Positions 17,009 through 25,919 are shown, numbered from the stretch's first letter. The stretch is DNA of 64,000 bases from Vibrio sp. Isolate34 (GCF_022397915.1 NZ_JAKEUO010000007.1:167150-231149); one strand, 5' to 3'. Numbers and translations are program-made. Notes: a model not told the origin generated them from the sequence alone.

Positions 17009-18406
17009 ATGACAACTAACATCAACCCTAACTCATCTATGAACAACAAGCCAGAGAGCATCTTACCTCGTATCGTTAAACTTGGTTTGCCTGTTGCTTT
17101 GCAAAGCGCGCTGGTTGCTATTCTTGCCCTTGCTGACGTATTAATGGTCAGTGATTTTGGCATGGAAGCAGCTGCCGCTGTGGGAATTGCATCAAAATGG
17201 CACTTCGTTGCTATTATGATTATGGCAGGGTTGGCCTCAGCAAACGGAACATTAGTCGCTCAATATTGGGGAAAGAACGACCGTAAAAGTGCGCGCACAG
17301 TGTCATCTATCGCGATGGTATTTGGCTTAAAAGTTCTGCTGCCTGTGACTGCAATCATCACTCTTGGTTCCCAATTTTTGATGATGTTGCAAACCAGCGA
17401 TCAAACCGTGATTGAACTTGGCGCAACTTACCTTTGGTATGGATTCCCAGTTCTGCTGCTGACTCACATTGTGGTCGTGGTAGAAGCAAGTATGCGCTCA
17501 TCAGGTGACACTGTAACACCACTATTGCTTGGTGCGGTCACGATTGCTCTCAACATCGCACTTAACTTCGTGCTCATCAAAGGTGCCTTCGGTATTCCAG
17601 CGATGGGCGTTGCAGGTGCGGCATTGGCAACAACCCTAGCGCGCTTGATTCAAGTGGGCTTGATGTATGGCTACATGCGTATGCGTAACCACTGGTTGTT
17701 AACCACGCCTAGCTCACCACATCGTCCGTCATTGTGGTTGTCTTACCGTCGTATTGCGCTGCCATTAACCATGAATGCGGTGTTATGGGCAATGGGTACC
17801 ATGGCTTACCAAATGATCTTTGGTCATATGGGTACAACGGAGCTCGCGGTATTCTCAATGCTCGCGCCTTTTGAGTCGCTGTGTTACTCGATATTCTTTG
17901 GTATTTCTGTAGCGTGTTCAGTGCTACTTGGCCATTCACTCGGTCGTGATGAGTTTGATGACGCTATGAGCATGGGGCTGACGTTCATTAAAGCCGTGGT
18001 TGGTTTTGGTGCGGTTGTCGGTTTGATGCTGTTTATGGGTAAAGAGCATGTTCTATCATGGCTAAACCTGACCACAGACGCTTTATACCCGCTTGCTTCG
18101 CCAGCGATGATGATCATGTGCTTTGCAGTTGTAATTCGCATGCTCAACATGGTGATCATTAACGGTATTATTCGTGCTGGTGGTGATAATGCGTTCTGCC
18201 TTCGTATGGATTTCATCGCGATGTGGATGGTGGGCATTCCAGTATGTGTTTATGGCGCGTTTGTCGCTGGATGGGACTTCAAATACATCTATGGTCTGAT
18301 GTTAGTAGAAGAAGTGGTGAAATTGGCTATCTGTTCACACCGTTACTTGAGCCGCCGCTGGATCAACAACCTAACGGTGACCTACGAAGAACCACAAGCG
18401 GCTTAA
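17009..18406 (+). CDS. MATE-family efflux transporter
   Basis: Multidrug and toxin extrusion antiporter of the inner membrane, 465 residues with about 12 hydrophobic segments in two related halves. Family features include LPVALQSALVAILALADVLMVS in the first membrane segment, and ASMRSSGDTVTPLLLG. Related proteins exchange cationic drugs for Na+ or H+. GGAGAG precedes the ATG. It is divergent from an AraC-type regulator and ends before a terminator. It is a stand-alone pump gene with no adjacent resistance genes. The substrate is not predictable. Confidence 0.9.
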   Translation: MTTNINPNSSMNNKPESILPRIVKLGLPVALQSALVAILALADVLMVSDFGMEAAAAVGIASKWHFVAIMIMAGLASANGTLVAQYWGKNDRKSARTVSSIAMVFGLKVLLPVTAIITLGSQFLMMLQTSDQTVIELGATYLWYGFPVLLLTHIVVVVEASMRSSGDTVTPLLLGAVTIALNIALNFVLIKGAFGIPAMGVAGAALATTLARLIQVGLMYGYMRMRNHWLLTTPSSPHRPSLWLSYRRIALPLTMNAVLWAMGTMAYQMIFGHMGTTELAVFSMLAPFESLCYSIFFGISVACSVLLGHSLGRDEFDDAMSMGLTFIKAVVGFGAVVGLMLFMGKEHVLSWLNLTTDALYPLASPAMMIMCFAVVIRMLNMVIINGIIRAGGDNAFCLRMDFIAMWMVGIPVCVYGAFVAGWDFKYIYGLMLVEEVVKLAICSHRYLSRRWINNLTVTYEEPQAA

Positions 18407-18450
18407 CCTCATGAAGCTAGATGCCTTCTGAACAAGAAGATAAAAAACAA

Positions 18451-18480
18451 AAAGGTCTGAGAAATCAGACCTTTTCGTTT
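18451..18480. terminator. Bidirectional terminator after the MATE gene
   Basis: Stem AAAGGTCTGA (18451-18460) with TCAGACCTTT (18465-18474), GAAA loop, A-rich before and T-rich after. It separates the convergent MATE and YgbA-like genes. Confidence 0.85.
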
Positions 18481-18506
18481 CTTCAGCAACCACTTGGAAA
18501 CGCCAG

Positions 18507-18902
18507 TTACTCCTTATTCATTCGAATATGGCGGTTCGACACATTCGGCAATGGCTTTTCCGGTACTTTGCGTTTTTCATGAATCAGATGTCGAATCGCT
18601 AAAATAGGATGCTTAAGTAGCATTCTTGGCCCAGCATAGCGCATCACTAAACGCATTTGCTCTTTCGGATCCGGTTTATAGCAATGAATCGGACACTTAT
18701 TACAAGTCGGTTTTGCGTCGCCATAAGGACATCTATCCAGTCGTGTTTCGGCATAACGCAACAGTTGCTCACACTCCTCACATAACGCGTTATTCTGACG
18801 AACTTCACCGTGGTGATCTTTGCAGTAGATATGCACCATCGCAATAACGGTTTTGTACTCCGTTGCGAGCTCGCCTTGTAGAATATTGTTATGTTGGAAC
18901 AT
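18507..18902 (-). CDS. YgbA-like 'nitrous oxide-stimulated promoter' family protein
   Basis: Small cytoplasmic protein of 131 residues rich in cysteine: CEECEQLL, then CPYGDAKPTCNKCPIHCYKP. The pattern, with downstream RYAGPRMLLKHPILAIRHL, matches the YgbA family (Pfam YgbA_NO). In enterobacteria ygbA belongs to the NsrR nitric-oxide regulon and its product helps growth after NO stress. The cysteine cluster suggests iron-sulfur or zinc binding, which is inference. It follows the acetyltransferase gene by 3 bases on the same strand, so the two are probably co-transcribed. I did not identify an NsrR site. Confidence 0.85.
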   Translation of the reverse strand: MFQHNNILQGELATEYKTVIAMVHIYCKDHHGEVRQNNALCEECEQLLRYAETRLDRCPYGDAKPTCNKCPIHCYKPDPKEQMRLVMRYAGPRMLLKHPILAIRHLIHEKRKVPEKPLPNVSNRHIRMNKE

Positions 18903-18905
18903 GTT

Positions 18906-19421
18906 TTAATTACCTAATGAGAAACCGTACAGGTTGAGATTAACGCTTCCGCTTATTACATCTTCAACTCGCTCGAACACAAAGCCTAACTTAGTCAGTA
19001 GTGCGATACTTCGAATGTTATCAGAGGTTGTGATGGCAACTAAATGATCGATATCAGCATTCTGCTTAGCTTGTTCAATTATCGCCTCCGCAGCTTCTTG
19101 GGCAAAACCTTGACCATAAAACTCAGGAACAAAACCGTAGCCAATATCATGCGACTCTAAGGTGTCTCTTTTTATCAATCCGCAGATACCAATTGGCGTT
19201 GAAGTCTCCTTGATTTCAACCATCAACAAGCAGACACCCTTCTCTTGATGCATCTTAAGGATGTTGTTTTCGATGTACTCCACAGCCTTTTCTGTGTCGT
19301 TGATTTCCTTATCACCAATGTAACGCAGGAAATCTTCTGAGCTGTACAATCGTTGAATAAACGCCGCATCTTGAGGTGTGATCATTCTTAATCTTAAACG
19401 TTCGGTCTCGACTGCCTGCAT
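18906..19421 (-). CDS. GNAT-family N-acetyltransferase (RimJ/RimL-like)
   Basis: Acetyl-CoA-dependent acetyltransferase of 171 residues in the RimJ/RimL subgroup. It opens with ETERLRLRMITPQDA. It also has the substrate strand IGICGLIKRDTLESHDIGYGFVPEFYGQGFAQEA, containing the acetyl-CoA loop, and the typical late segment SIALLTKLGFVFE. I chose the ATG at 19421 because AAGGAAAA lies upstream; an in-frame ATG nine codons earlier has no ribosome site. The acceptor is unknown. It is first in a pair with the YgbA-like gene. Confidence 0.84.
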   Translation of the reverse strand: MQAVETERLRLRMITPQDAAFIQRLYSSEDFLRYIGDKEINDTEKAVEYIENNILKMHQEKGVCLLMVEIKETSTPIGICGLIKRDTLESHDIGYGFVPEFYGQGFAQEAAEAIIEQAKQNADIDHLVAITTSDNIRSIALLTKLGFVFERVEDVISGSVNLNLYGFSLGN

Positions 19422-19518
19422 AGTGATATTTTCCTTGCTGAATACCATGTAAATATTGAGTTCTAGAGCTAAAATGATTATCCTCCACCGCCTAAACTAA
19501 ATACAAGGCTATGCAGCA

Positions 19519-19728
19519 ATGAACCGTAAGAAAAAAATTAATCAAATTCTAAAAAAGAAGCAGAAACAGGCGAATTCTAAACTGCATAGTAGCAACAAGC
19601 CTCGCTACATTTCTAAAGCTGACCGCGCAAAAATGGAAGCTGAAGAACAAGCGAAAGCAGCTCAAGAGCAAGCTGAAGGTTCAGTCGAAGCAACTGTTGA
19701 AGCTGAAGAGACACAAGCTACAGAGTAA
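19519..19728 (+). CDS. DUF2986 small basic/acidic protein
   Basis: A 69-residue protein with a lysine-rich N-terminal half (MNRKKKINQILKKKQKQ) and an acidic, glutamine- and alanine-rich C-terminal tail (EEQAKAAQEQAEGSVEATVE). The SKADRAKMEAEE segment matches DUF2986, which I know from vibrios and relatives. Function is unknown. The charge split suggests nucleic-acid or ribosome contact, but that is a guess. It is a stand-alone gene followed by a strong terminator. Confidence 0.82.
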   Translation: MNRKKKINQILKKKQKQANSKLHSSNKPRYISKADRAKMEAEEQAKAAQEQAEGSVEATVEAEETQATE

Positions 19729-19785
19729 GTTTAAACTCGCAGTCCTCTTGTCCAACTCTCCGAACTGAGTCAACGGACAAGAACA

Positions 19786-19818
19786 AAAAAAGCAGCCTCT
19801 ATTTTAGGCTGCTTTTTT
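19786..19818. terminator. Bidirectional terminator
   Basis: Perfect stem AAAAAAGCAGCCT (19786-19798) / AGGCTGCTTTTTT (19806-19818). It ends both the DUF2986 gene and the convergent nine-gene metal operon. Confidence 0.92.
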
Positions 19819-19843
19819 GATCCTACCATTTTAATCGCGCTGA

Positions 19844-20767
19844 TTAGCCTTTGAATGGCTGTACTTCCCAACGGGCAAACGGTGCTTTTGTGTTGATTCC
19901 TGCTCTACCCCAACGATCAACAGAATCCACCACTAAAATACGCTCATTCGGTACCAACGATTTAATCAAGTTACTTGGCTTTTTCGCTGTGACTAACCAT
20001 AGAGCATCGTCTTCTGAAAACATCTCTTTAAGCTTGGCTTTGTCTTCGTCTGTCCACTCAAGCTCGGCTTTGAACATACGCTCTTCAACAAACAATTGGC
20101 TGCCAGAGGCGAAATCTTCCAAGCTTTCTGAAAGCAACAATACTGAATCTACGTCATTATTTAGCAATACCGCTTGCTGCTTGTTGATCAGTTCACGAAC
20201 ATCCAACATCACACGTTGTAAGTTGCTATCAATCGTTTCAGCTTGTGTCGGCCACAGCAACTTAAAGTCGTCAGCCACAATCGCCGCCATACGCGTTAAG
20301 TTAGTCGGGTTTAACCACGCGTATTTAGACACATCACCATTCGACAATGTAAGCGCCGCAACGCCTTGTGCACGCGGTGTAATTGCTTGAGCCGCATCTA
20401 CTTCCACCAAACGGATATTCCCTTGTCTTGCGTATACAAACGTAGGGTCAGCTTGCCAGATCGATGATAGCGTTACCGCAACGGTTGCCTTTTCGCCGGA
20501 TTGAAGCACTTTACTCGCACCCTTGGTACCAAACCAATTCGGCAGACGGTCAATACCGTAGCGCTTGGGTGGCAGGTATTCGGTCGTAATGTCTGTGCCT
20601 TTGGTTAGCTCTGTCGCCAATGCATAAGTCACAGGTGTACTGGTTAGGATATCTTCTGCATTCACATTCAGTGACATCACAGAACCCGCCATTAACACAC
20701 TACCAAGTACACTCACTTGAGCCGTTGCTTTTACTGAGCTAGCGATACGATTCATTAAACAAGTCAT
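19844..20767 (-). CDS. ZnuA/TroA-like periplasmic protein lacking metal-binding histidines
   Basis: Secreted protein of 307 residues, last gene of the metal ABC operon. A signal peptide covers about residues 1-37 (ending VNA). Its layout resembles cluster-9 metal-binding proteins. Where ZnuA proteins have a PHxW-type ligand motif followed by a long helix, this protein has KYAWLNPTNLTRMAAIVADDF, so the histidine is replaced by Ala. I find no histidine anywhere in the predicted protein, so it cannot bind Zn or Mn in the usual way. The start at 20767, 2 bases after the permease stop and preceded by AAGGCG, is preferred to the longer open frame. It may be an accessory subunit or a sensor. Confidence 0.72.
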   Translation of the reverse strand: MTCLMNRIASSVKATAQVSVLGSVLMAGSVMSLNVNAEDILTSTPVTYALATELTKGTDITTEYLPPKRYGIDRLPNWFGTKGASKVLQSGEKATVAVTLSSIWQADPTFVYARQGNIRLVEVDAAQAITPRAQGVAALTLSNGDVSKYAWLNPTNLTRMAAIVADDFKLLWPTQAETIDSNLQRVMLDVRELINKQQAVLLNNDVDSVLLLSESLEDFASGSQLFVEERMFKAELEWTDEDKAKLKEMFSEDDALWLVTAKKPSNLIKSLVPNERILVVDSVDRWGRAGINTKAPFARWEVQPFKG

Positions 20768-20769
20768 GA

Positions 20770-21645
20770 TTACGCCTTTCTTACAATTCGGTATAGCGTT
20801 GCTGCTAGGAAAAACGTTGCAGAAACGATGATGATTGACGCGCCCGATGGCACGGGCAGTTTTAGTTCCATAGGCAACACAGTTCCAACCAAACATGCGA
20901 TTGTTGCAAGTAATGCCGAAAGCAGTACAAAGCTTCCCATACGTTTAGTCAGCAATCGAGCGGTCGCACCTGGAATCAGCAATAACGCACCTACTAAAAC
21001 CGCGCCCACGATCTTTACGGCTGCAATTGTCACTAAGGTGATCATCATGACAAACAAGTAATCGTAAAAGCTGGTGTTGTAACCACGAACCTTTGCTATA
21101 TCAGGGCTGATACAAGTCAAGAGAATGCGGTTGAACGTCGGTATCAAGAGCAAGATGATGATCGCGCAGCTACCCGCAAGAATCGCTAAGTCTTGGTCTG
21201 TTACGGTAAGAATCGAGCCAAACAGTACGTTTTCAAGCATGTGGATGTTGATCTTACGAGCAACGTACATCAGCAATGCCGCGCCGACCGCTAGTGCTAG
21301 CGCTAGAAACACACCAACTAAAGTATCGTATGGTACGTTAGTTCTGTTTCTTACAAAGTGAAGAAGCAGAGCGAAGATCATACAGAAGCTAAACAGACCA
21401 ATGATTGGGTTTTCTGGCGGCTCACCAAGCAAAACACCAATAGCAATACCAGTTAATGCTGCGTGACCGACGGCTTCTGAGAAAAAAGCCAGACGCTTGG
21501 CAATCACCAAAGTACCAAGGCCACCTAACAGAGGGCCAAGCAATAACGCTGCAACAAGAGCATTGACCATGAAGGCATACATGAAACTGTCTGATAACCA
21601 GCCCGCTTCCACACCACTAATGGCAAGTTGTCGTAACCAATCCAT
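20770..21645 (-). CDS. Metal ABC transporter permease (ZnuB/MntB family)
   Basis: Inner-membrane permease of 291 residues with about eight or nine hydrophobic segments, of the ABC-3 (cluster 9) family that imports Zn, Mn or Fe. Recognisable segments are LGGLGTLVIAKRLAFFSEAVGHAALTG (contact with the ATPase), VRNRTNVPYDTLVGVFLALALAVG and KIVGAVLVGALLLIPGATARLL. Its ATG abuts the ATPase stop (TAATG-type junction) and its stop lies 2 bases before the next start. The metal cannot be read from sequence. Confidence 0.92.
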   Translation of the reverse strand: MDWLRQLAISGVEAGWLSDSFMYAFMVNALVAALLLGPLLGGLGTLVIAKRLAFFSEAVGHAALTGIAIGVLLGEPPENPIIGLFSFCMIFALLLHFVRNRTNVPYDTLVGVFLALALAVGAALLMYVARKINIHMLENVLFGSILTVTDQDLAILAGSCAIIILLLIPTFNRILLTCISPDIAKVRGYNTSFYDYLFVMMITLVTIAAVKIVGAVLVGALLLIPGATARLLTKRMGSFVLLSALLATIACLVGTVLPMELKLPVPSGASIIIVSATFFLAATLYRIVRKA

Positions 21646-22379
21646 TACGTCACCTCCTGAGATTTAGTGATGGCAGAGCCACTGCTGTAGTGCTGGAATA
21701 GGCTCTCGATTTTACTCGGGTGTAATACTTCTTCATGTGGACCACTATCAACCAAGAATCGATTCACAACATGTACGTTCGCTTCAAGTCGACGCACTGC
21801 CGTGACATCGTGGTGTACCGCAAGGATCGTACGACCTTCATTAACACACTCGCGAATCAGCGATTCAAGGTAACGAACACCCTGCTCGTCCATACCTGTG
21901 GTTGGTTCATCTAAAACGAGTAGGCTTGGGTTATCCAGCAATGCTTGCGCAAACAACACACGTTGCTGCTCACCACCCGATAACTGCCCCATGCGGCGGT
22001 CGCTACGAGTCGCCATACCAACGCGATCTAACTGTGCGAGTGCAAGATCCAGTTGCTTAGATTTACGACGCCAAAATAGAGGGATTCGCGTTTGATTAAG
22101 CAGTACGAAGTCCATGACCGTCAAAGGCAAGCTAGACTCGAAGGTCGCTTTTTGCGGAACGTAACCAATACTCGGCTTTTCTGGCCAGTGGATGTTGATC
22201 TGACCAGAGAAAGGTGTAAGGCCAAGTACAGAGCGCAATAATGAAGTTTTACCGCCTCCATTTGGTCCCATGATCACATGACACTCACCCGCTTTAAGTT
22301 CGAGCGAGATATCATCAAGAATTACGTTGTTATCGTATTGCAGACCGAGTTTATTAATTGAGATTGATGGACCTAACAT
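21645..22379 (-). CDS. Metal ABC transporter ATP-binding protein (ZnuC/MntA family)
   Basis: Cytoplasmic ATPase of 244 residues that powers the cluster-9 permease. Walker A is GPNGGGKTS, the Q-loop is in SIGYVPQKATF, the ABC signature is LSGGEQQR, Walker B is LLVLDEPTTG, and the switch His is in LAVHHDVTAV. All catalytic motifs are intact. It is translationally coupled to the binding-protein gene upstream and the permease downstream by 1-base overlaps. Confidence 0.94.
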   Translation of the reverse strand: MLGPSISINKLGLQYDNNVILDDISLELKAGECHVIMGPNGGGKTSLLRSVLGLTPFSGQINIHWPEKPSIGYVPQKATFESSLPLTVMDFVLLNQTRIPLFWRRKSKQLDLALAQLDRVGMATRSDRRMGQLSGGEQQRVLFAQALLDNPSLLVLDEPTTGMDEQGVRYLESLIRECVNEGRTILAVHHDVTAVRRLEANVHVVNRFLVDSGPHEEVLHPSKIESLFQHYSSGSAITKSQEVT

Positions 22380-23314
22380 TATGCGTTCCCGCTTTTAGCT
22401 TGGTTCGCCGCCGCAAATTTCATGGCTTCAATTAATGTTTCAAGGTTCTTCTTCATCTCAACTTCTACTTTATCGTCTTCGTATTCGCCGTGCGTCATGT
22501 GAGAAAAACGGTAAAGCTGAACGCCTGTTTCCGCTTCAATCGTGTCAACAAAACGGTTTGGCATGTTTAGCTCGTAGAAAAGAACATCAATGCCTGATGC
22601 GCGGATCTTCTCGATCGTCTCTTGCAACTGGCTAGCACTTGGCTCGACACCGTGTGCAGGTTCGATTACTGCTGCGACATCCACACCAAACTCTTGAAGG
22701 ATGTAGCCATAAGCATTATGTGTGGTCGCGACCTTCATACCTGATGTATCGAGTTCGCCCAGTGACAACATCGCATCACGCTTCATAAAGCGGAACTGCT
22801 TAGCGTATTTACGCGCATTCTTGCGATAAAAAGCAGCGTTGTCTGGGTCGAGCTTAGACACTTCACTCGCGATGGTGTAAACCTTTTGAATCGTTGTCGA
22901 AAGCCCAACAAAGGTATGCGGATTAACGGCACCTTGACCAACAGACTGACCAAGAGCAGGAAGTAGAGGCACTTCTTTGTTTGCTTCGATCACCACTAAG
23001 TCATCACGTTGCGCTGCTGAAATCACTTTAAGCGCGAAGTCATCGTGACCAATACCGTTTACTACGATTGCATCCATCTGGCTCAATCGTTTTAAATCAT
23101 TGGGTTGTGGTAAATAGTTATGTGGGTTGAAACCTGCGTCAACCAAAGGAAGAATGTTCACTTTGTCGCCTACTACTGCTTTTACGTAGCTGTAGTAAGG
23201 CTGAAGCGTGATACCAATCGTCAGCTTATCGCTGTCGATCTTATATTCTTTTGCCAATGCATTGGGTGCCATGAACACCGCTAATAACGACATGAACAGA
23301 GTCATAATTCGCAT
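22379..23314 (-). CDS. Metal ABC transporter substrate-binding protein (ZnuA/TroA family)
   Basis: Periplasmic cluster-9 binding protein of 311 residues with a signal peptide ending about residue 21 (ALA). Likely metal ligands are His65 (FNPHNYLP), His133 (VNPHTFVG), His199 (THNAYGY) and an acidic residue such as Glu248 (FYELN). The His-rich loop between the first two ligands found in many zinc-specific ZnuA proteins is absent, so Zn, Mn or Fe all remain possible. The start at 23314 follows AAGAGA; the longer open frame has no ribosome site. It lies in an operon behind a Fur-box-like site. Confidence 0.88.
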   Translation of the reverse strand: MRIMTLFMSLLAVFMAPNALAKEYKIDSDKLTIGITLQPYYSYVKAVVGDKVNILPLVDAGFNPHNYLPQPNDLKRLSQMDAIVVNGIGHDDFALKVISAAQRDDLVVIEANKEVPLLPALGQSVGQGAVNPHTFVGLSTTIQKVYTIASEVSKLDPDNAAFYRKNARKYAKQFRFMKRDAMLSLGELDTSGMKVATTHNAYGYILQEFGVDVAAVIEPAHGVEPSASQLQETIEKIRASGIDVLFYELNMPNRFVDTIEAETGVQLYRFSHMTHGEYEDDKVEVEMKKNLETLIEAMKFAAANQAKSGNA

Positions 23315-23330
23315 AGTAATTCTCTTATTA

Positions 23331-23927
23331 TTAGTGAGCATCGCTTTCATGATGCTGTTCAATTTCTGATTCGTTCACAACCATTTTCCAACCAGTAGAC
23401 TCAAGCGTGTGTTGGTCAAAAGTAGCGGGCTGTTTCGCTACACCACCCAAGAAGATCCAGATTTCAGGAGAAACGCTGTTCGCGTTTAAAATAAAAGAAT
23501 CCGCAGAACCATGATCGGTTGGTTTAGCTTGTACACTTGGTGTCGCAGATTCACTTGGAGTAGAGAAGTAATAACCTCGCTCGTCCAGTACCCAAGCATG
23601 AGAGCCTTTGCGCTTCCAACTCTGATCTTCTACAAACGGGGCAACCCATTCATCTTTAAGTGATGCAACACTCGGCCATTCACCATCTGAGTCCATGCGC
23701 AGATCACGAATTTCTTCATGAGCCAAACGCAGCTCTGATAGCATCGCCAAGTTTTCTTGTTCAACATCAGTCACAAGAATTTGATGATCAAATACTGCTT
23801 TAACGTGAGATTCTGCCTGATGAAATGGGATCGTGACGGTTGCAAAGCAAAGGATGAACACAATGATCAGTCCTACCCATTTGCCCTCTCTACCGCCCGT
23901 ATCAGCACGTACGCTTTGAATCATCAT
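23331..23927 (-). CDS. DUF6162-like membrane-anchored periplasmic protein
   Basis: A 198-residue protein with one N-terminal membrane segment (about 17-34, VGLIIVFILCFATVTIPFH) and a periplasmic remainder. I recognise the family as the small unnamed component placed ahead of metal ABC transporter genes in proteobacteria, for example the PA4063-PA4066 type zinc-regulated operon. A coiled stretch (VEQENLAMLSELRLAHEEIRDLR) follows the membrane anchor, and the domain ends in a histidine-rich tail (EIEQHHESDAH). It overlaps the upstream gene by 4 bases (ATGA). The role is unknown; metal handling or an assembly platform is inferred from context. Confidence 0.72.
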   Translation of the reverse strand: MMIQSVRADTGGREGKWVGLIIVFILCFATVTIPFHQAESHVKAVFDHQILVTDVEQENLAMLSELRLAHEEIRDLRMDSDGEWPSVASLKDEWVAPFVEDQSWKRKGSHAWVLDERGYYFSTPSESATPSVQAKPTDHGSADSFILNANSVSPEIWIFLGGVAKQPATFDQHTLESTGWKMVVNESEIEQHHESDAH

Positions 23928-24259
23928 TTTTCGCTGATCTCAACAACATCAACTTCAACGGGAAACTCATGGCCTGAATCGAACACAAGGTAGAACTCAG
24001 TGTCAGGGTGTGGGAATTCAACGATAGAACGTTTGTCTGTCATCTCTTTTGCAATCAAGTTGTCTTCGTAATCGTACATCTCAACCGCGTAATCAATCGC
24101 TTTACTGCCATCCGAATAACCCGCTTCACAAGCAACAGTTTTTCCTTCAAACCAGCAGCTCATCAGTGGAAAATGTGCTTGCGCAGGTAATGCAGCGAAA
24201 CCAAGTCCCAGTACTAAGCAAGGAGTCATTAAAGCGTTAAGTTTTGTTTTTATTGTCAT
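23924..24259 (-). CDS. Small secreted protein of the metal-uptake operon
   Basis: A 111-residue protein with a clear signal peptide (about 1-28, ending AQA) followed by HFPLMSCWFEGKTVACEAGYSDGS, with two cysteines that could form a disulfide. The mature part looks like a small beta-rich domain and carries an acidic C-terminus. I know no function. The start at 24259 gives the signal peptide; the open frame extends 20 codons upstream but without supporting features. It sits between DUF4198 and DUF6162 genes and overlaps the latter, so it belongs to the same uptake system. Confidence 0.72.
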   Translation of the reverse strand: MTIKTKLNALMTPCLVLGLGFAALPAQAHFPLMSCWFEGKTVACEAGYSDGSKAIDYAVEMYDYEDNLIAKEMTDKRSIVEFPHPDTEFYLVFDSGHEFPVEVDVVEISEK

Positions 24260-24374
24260 GGTTCGTACCCTAGCCACAGTGCAAATTCTCAGAAGTAAAC
24301 TGAGCGATAAAGGGCTCAAATGAGCCCTTAAGTTTTTTGGTTATTAATCAGGGATCTAGCCCCGATATCACAGA

Positions 24375-25211
24375 CTATTGAAGCAGTGCTTCGAACGTTA
24401 GGTGAACGTTCGCGCTTGCTTTATCTGCCAGTGGGTTGTCAATCAACTCACCTTTGTAGTTCGCTTTCATTACATAACGACCCGCTACGTCCGGAGTAAA
24501 CGTGATTTCACCGTTCTCATCACTCACCACATCAATCTGCTCTTGGTGGTTGCGGTAAAGTGTACCTTCACGAGTAATCTCCGCTTTCACGTCTTTCTGG
24601 ATTTCACCGTTGTAGAAAAACTGGAATGTTACTGGTTCGCCTTCAACGATATCTGAAGGGTGTGTCGCAGGCTTCATTTCAAGAAGCTTGCCTTCAATTT
24701 TGAACACTGAATCCGTTGGCTTACCTACTGTGATGTAGCTTTCTGCGCGAGTGAAGCTGATTTGCGTTACCACGTCACGGGACTTTTCAGGCAGAACAGA
24801 GTCACGCTCTGCTTTGTTTGCTTTAATCCATTTCACCGTGTCACGGCGACCGGCCTTGTATTGCGTGTAGTAAGATGGCTGGTTGTTGATCGCCACTTTG
24901 TGTGTACCTTCTTCTTCAAAATAGAAGTCGAAGATTGAACGACGTTTGCCACGAATAACAAAGTTAGGACGCTCGCTGCGACCATCAGGCATGATGACAT
25001 GCGCATTTTCGCTGCCAGCAGGCTTATCAAAAACAAACGTACCATGAGACGCAGTAACGTCGAACGTTAGCCAATCACCACCTTCTTTAGATACAGTGAA
25101 GTGAGATGGCAAAATCCAACGTGGGTGAGCTTGTGCCGTTGTCGTGGCTGCTAGGCCGAATGCCATCACACCCGCTAGAGCAAGCGCTTTGATTTTTGTC
25201 TGTTTCGTCAT
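24375..25211 (-). CDS. DUF4198 periplasmic protein
   Basis: Secreted protein of 278 residues. The signal peptide ends AQA (about residue 28), then HPRWILPSHFTVS, the hallmark opening of DUF4198 proteins whose N-terminal His can bind a metal. A C-terminal Ig-like/carboxypeptidase-like part (ITREGTLYRNHQEQIDVVSDENGEITFTPDVAGRYVM) resembles NikM-type domains. DUF4198 proteins are found beside Ni, Co, Fe and Zn uptake genes. The start at 25211 has GGA upstream and gives the better signal peptide. It is the third gene of the operon. Periplasmic metal binding is inferred from the family and context. Confidence 0.82.
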   Translation of the reverse strand: MTKQTKIKALALAGVMAFGLAATTTAQAHPRWILPSHFTVSKEGGDWLTFDVTASHGTFVFDKPAGSENAHVIMPDGRSERPNFVIRGKRRSIFDFYFEEEGTHKVAINNQPSYYTQYKAGRRDTVKWIKANKAERDSVLPEKSRDVVTQISFTRAESYITVGKPTDSVFKIEGKLLEMKPATHPSDIVEGEPVTFQFFYNGEIQKDVKAEITREGTLYRNHQEQIDVVSDENGEITFTPDVAGRYVMKANYKGELIDNPLADKASANVHLTFEALLQ

Positions 25212-25329
25212 GTTTAATTCCATTATTTATAATTGTTAGCCGTGTCGCTCTATCTGAGCCTACGATGACCACTGTCTATTCTGTTCAGCTTGGTTTTAGT
25301 TCGTACTTACTAGTTACTGTTCGCACTTA

Positions 25330-25848
25330 CTATTTAGCGATGTAGTTCATGGTGATTTCACCCGTCTCTTCCGTTGCTTTTAATTCGTAAGATGCGTTTG
25401 AATCTGTGAGTGATACTTTTTGGCGAAGGTAGTTACGGCCACCGTGTTCGCGAACCACTTCGATATGAACCGTGTACTCGCCTTGTTCTAGCGTTTCACC
25501 GCTGTCGCTCTTGCCATCCCAAACGAAACGGTACTGACCAGCAGGACGTGTTGCAGACGTCACAGCATCAACCAGTTCACGATCGTAACGGCCAACCTTT
25601 CTCCACCAACTACGCAGATCCTTTAGCCATTCGTCTTTACCGACCCAAAGCTCGATGGTTTTCACTGACTTTCGCTCGCTATTCTCTACCCACACCGCCA
25701 CATAAGGACGCGCATACATAGAGGTATCAATCTTTGGAAGCTCAAAGCTGACATCCAGTTTTGCCGTATCAGGAATCGCTTGTGCCATACCTAGGCTTGG
25801 CAAAAGAGATAAAGCAAGAAGCGCCTTGCTCCAGTTCATTTTTTTCAT
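25330..25848 (-). CDS. DUF2271 periplasmic protein
   Basis: Secreted protein of 172 residues with a signal peptide ending about residue 23 (AQA). The remainder matches DUF2271: YARPYVAVWVENSERKSVKTIELWVG, RPAGQYRFVWDG, then a beta-strand end. DUF2271 proteins commonly accompany PepSY membrane proteins and DUF4198 in iron-regulated gene sets; their function is unproven. AAAAGG precedes the ATG at 25848. It is the second gene of the operon and lies between the PepSY-like and DUF4198 genes, with about 70 and 118 bases to each side. Confidence 0.82.
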   Translation of the reverse strand: MKKMNWSKALLALSLLPSLGMAQAIPDTAKLDVSFELPKIDTSMYARPYVAVWVENSERKSVKTIELWVGKDEWLKDLRSWWRKVGRYDRELVDAVTSATRPAGQYRFVWDGKSDSGETLEQGEYTVHIEVVREHGGRNYLRQKVSLTDSNASYELKATEETGEITMNYIAK

Positions 25849-25919
25849 GTTTAACAACCTTTTAAATCCGTTTAACCTTAAGTTCGTTCTTCAATTCGAT
25901 TCATCAATCGAATCAAGCG

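Noticed and set aside
19851..20390. 179-codon open frame on the plus strand, antisense to the metal-binding-like gene
   Set aside because: It mirrors the codon structure of the minus-strand gene, has no ribosome site and no recognisable domain; the minus-strand gene has a signal peptide and operon context.
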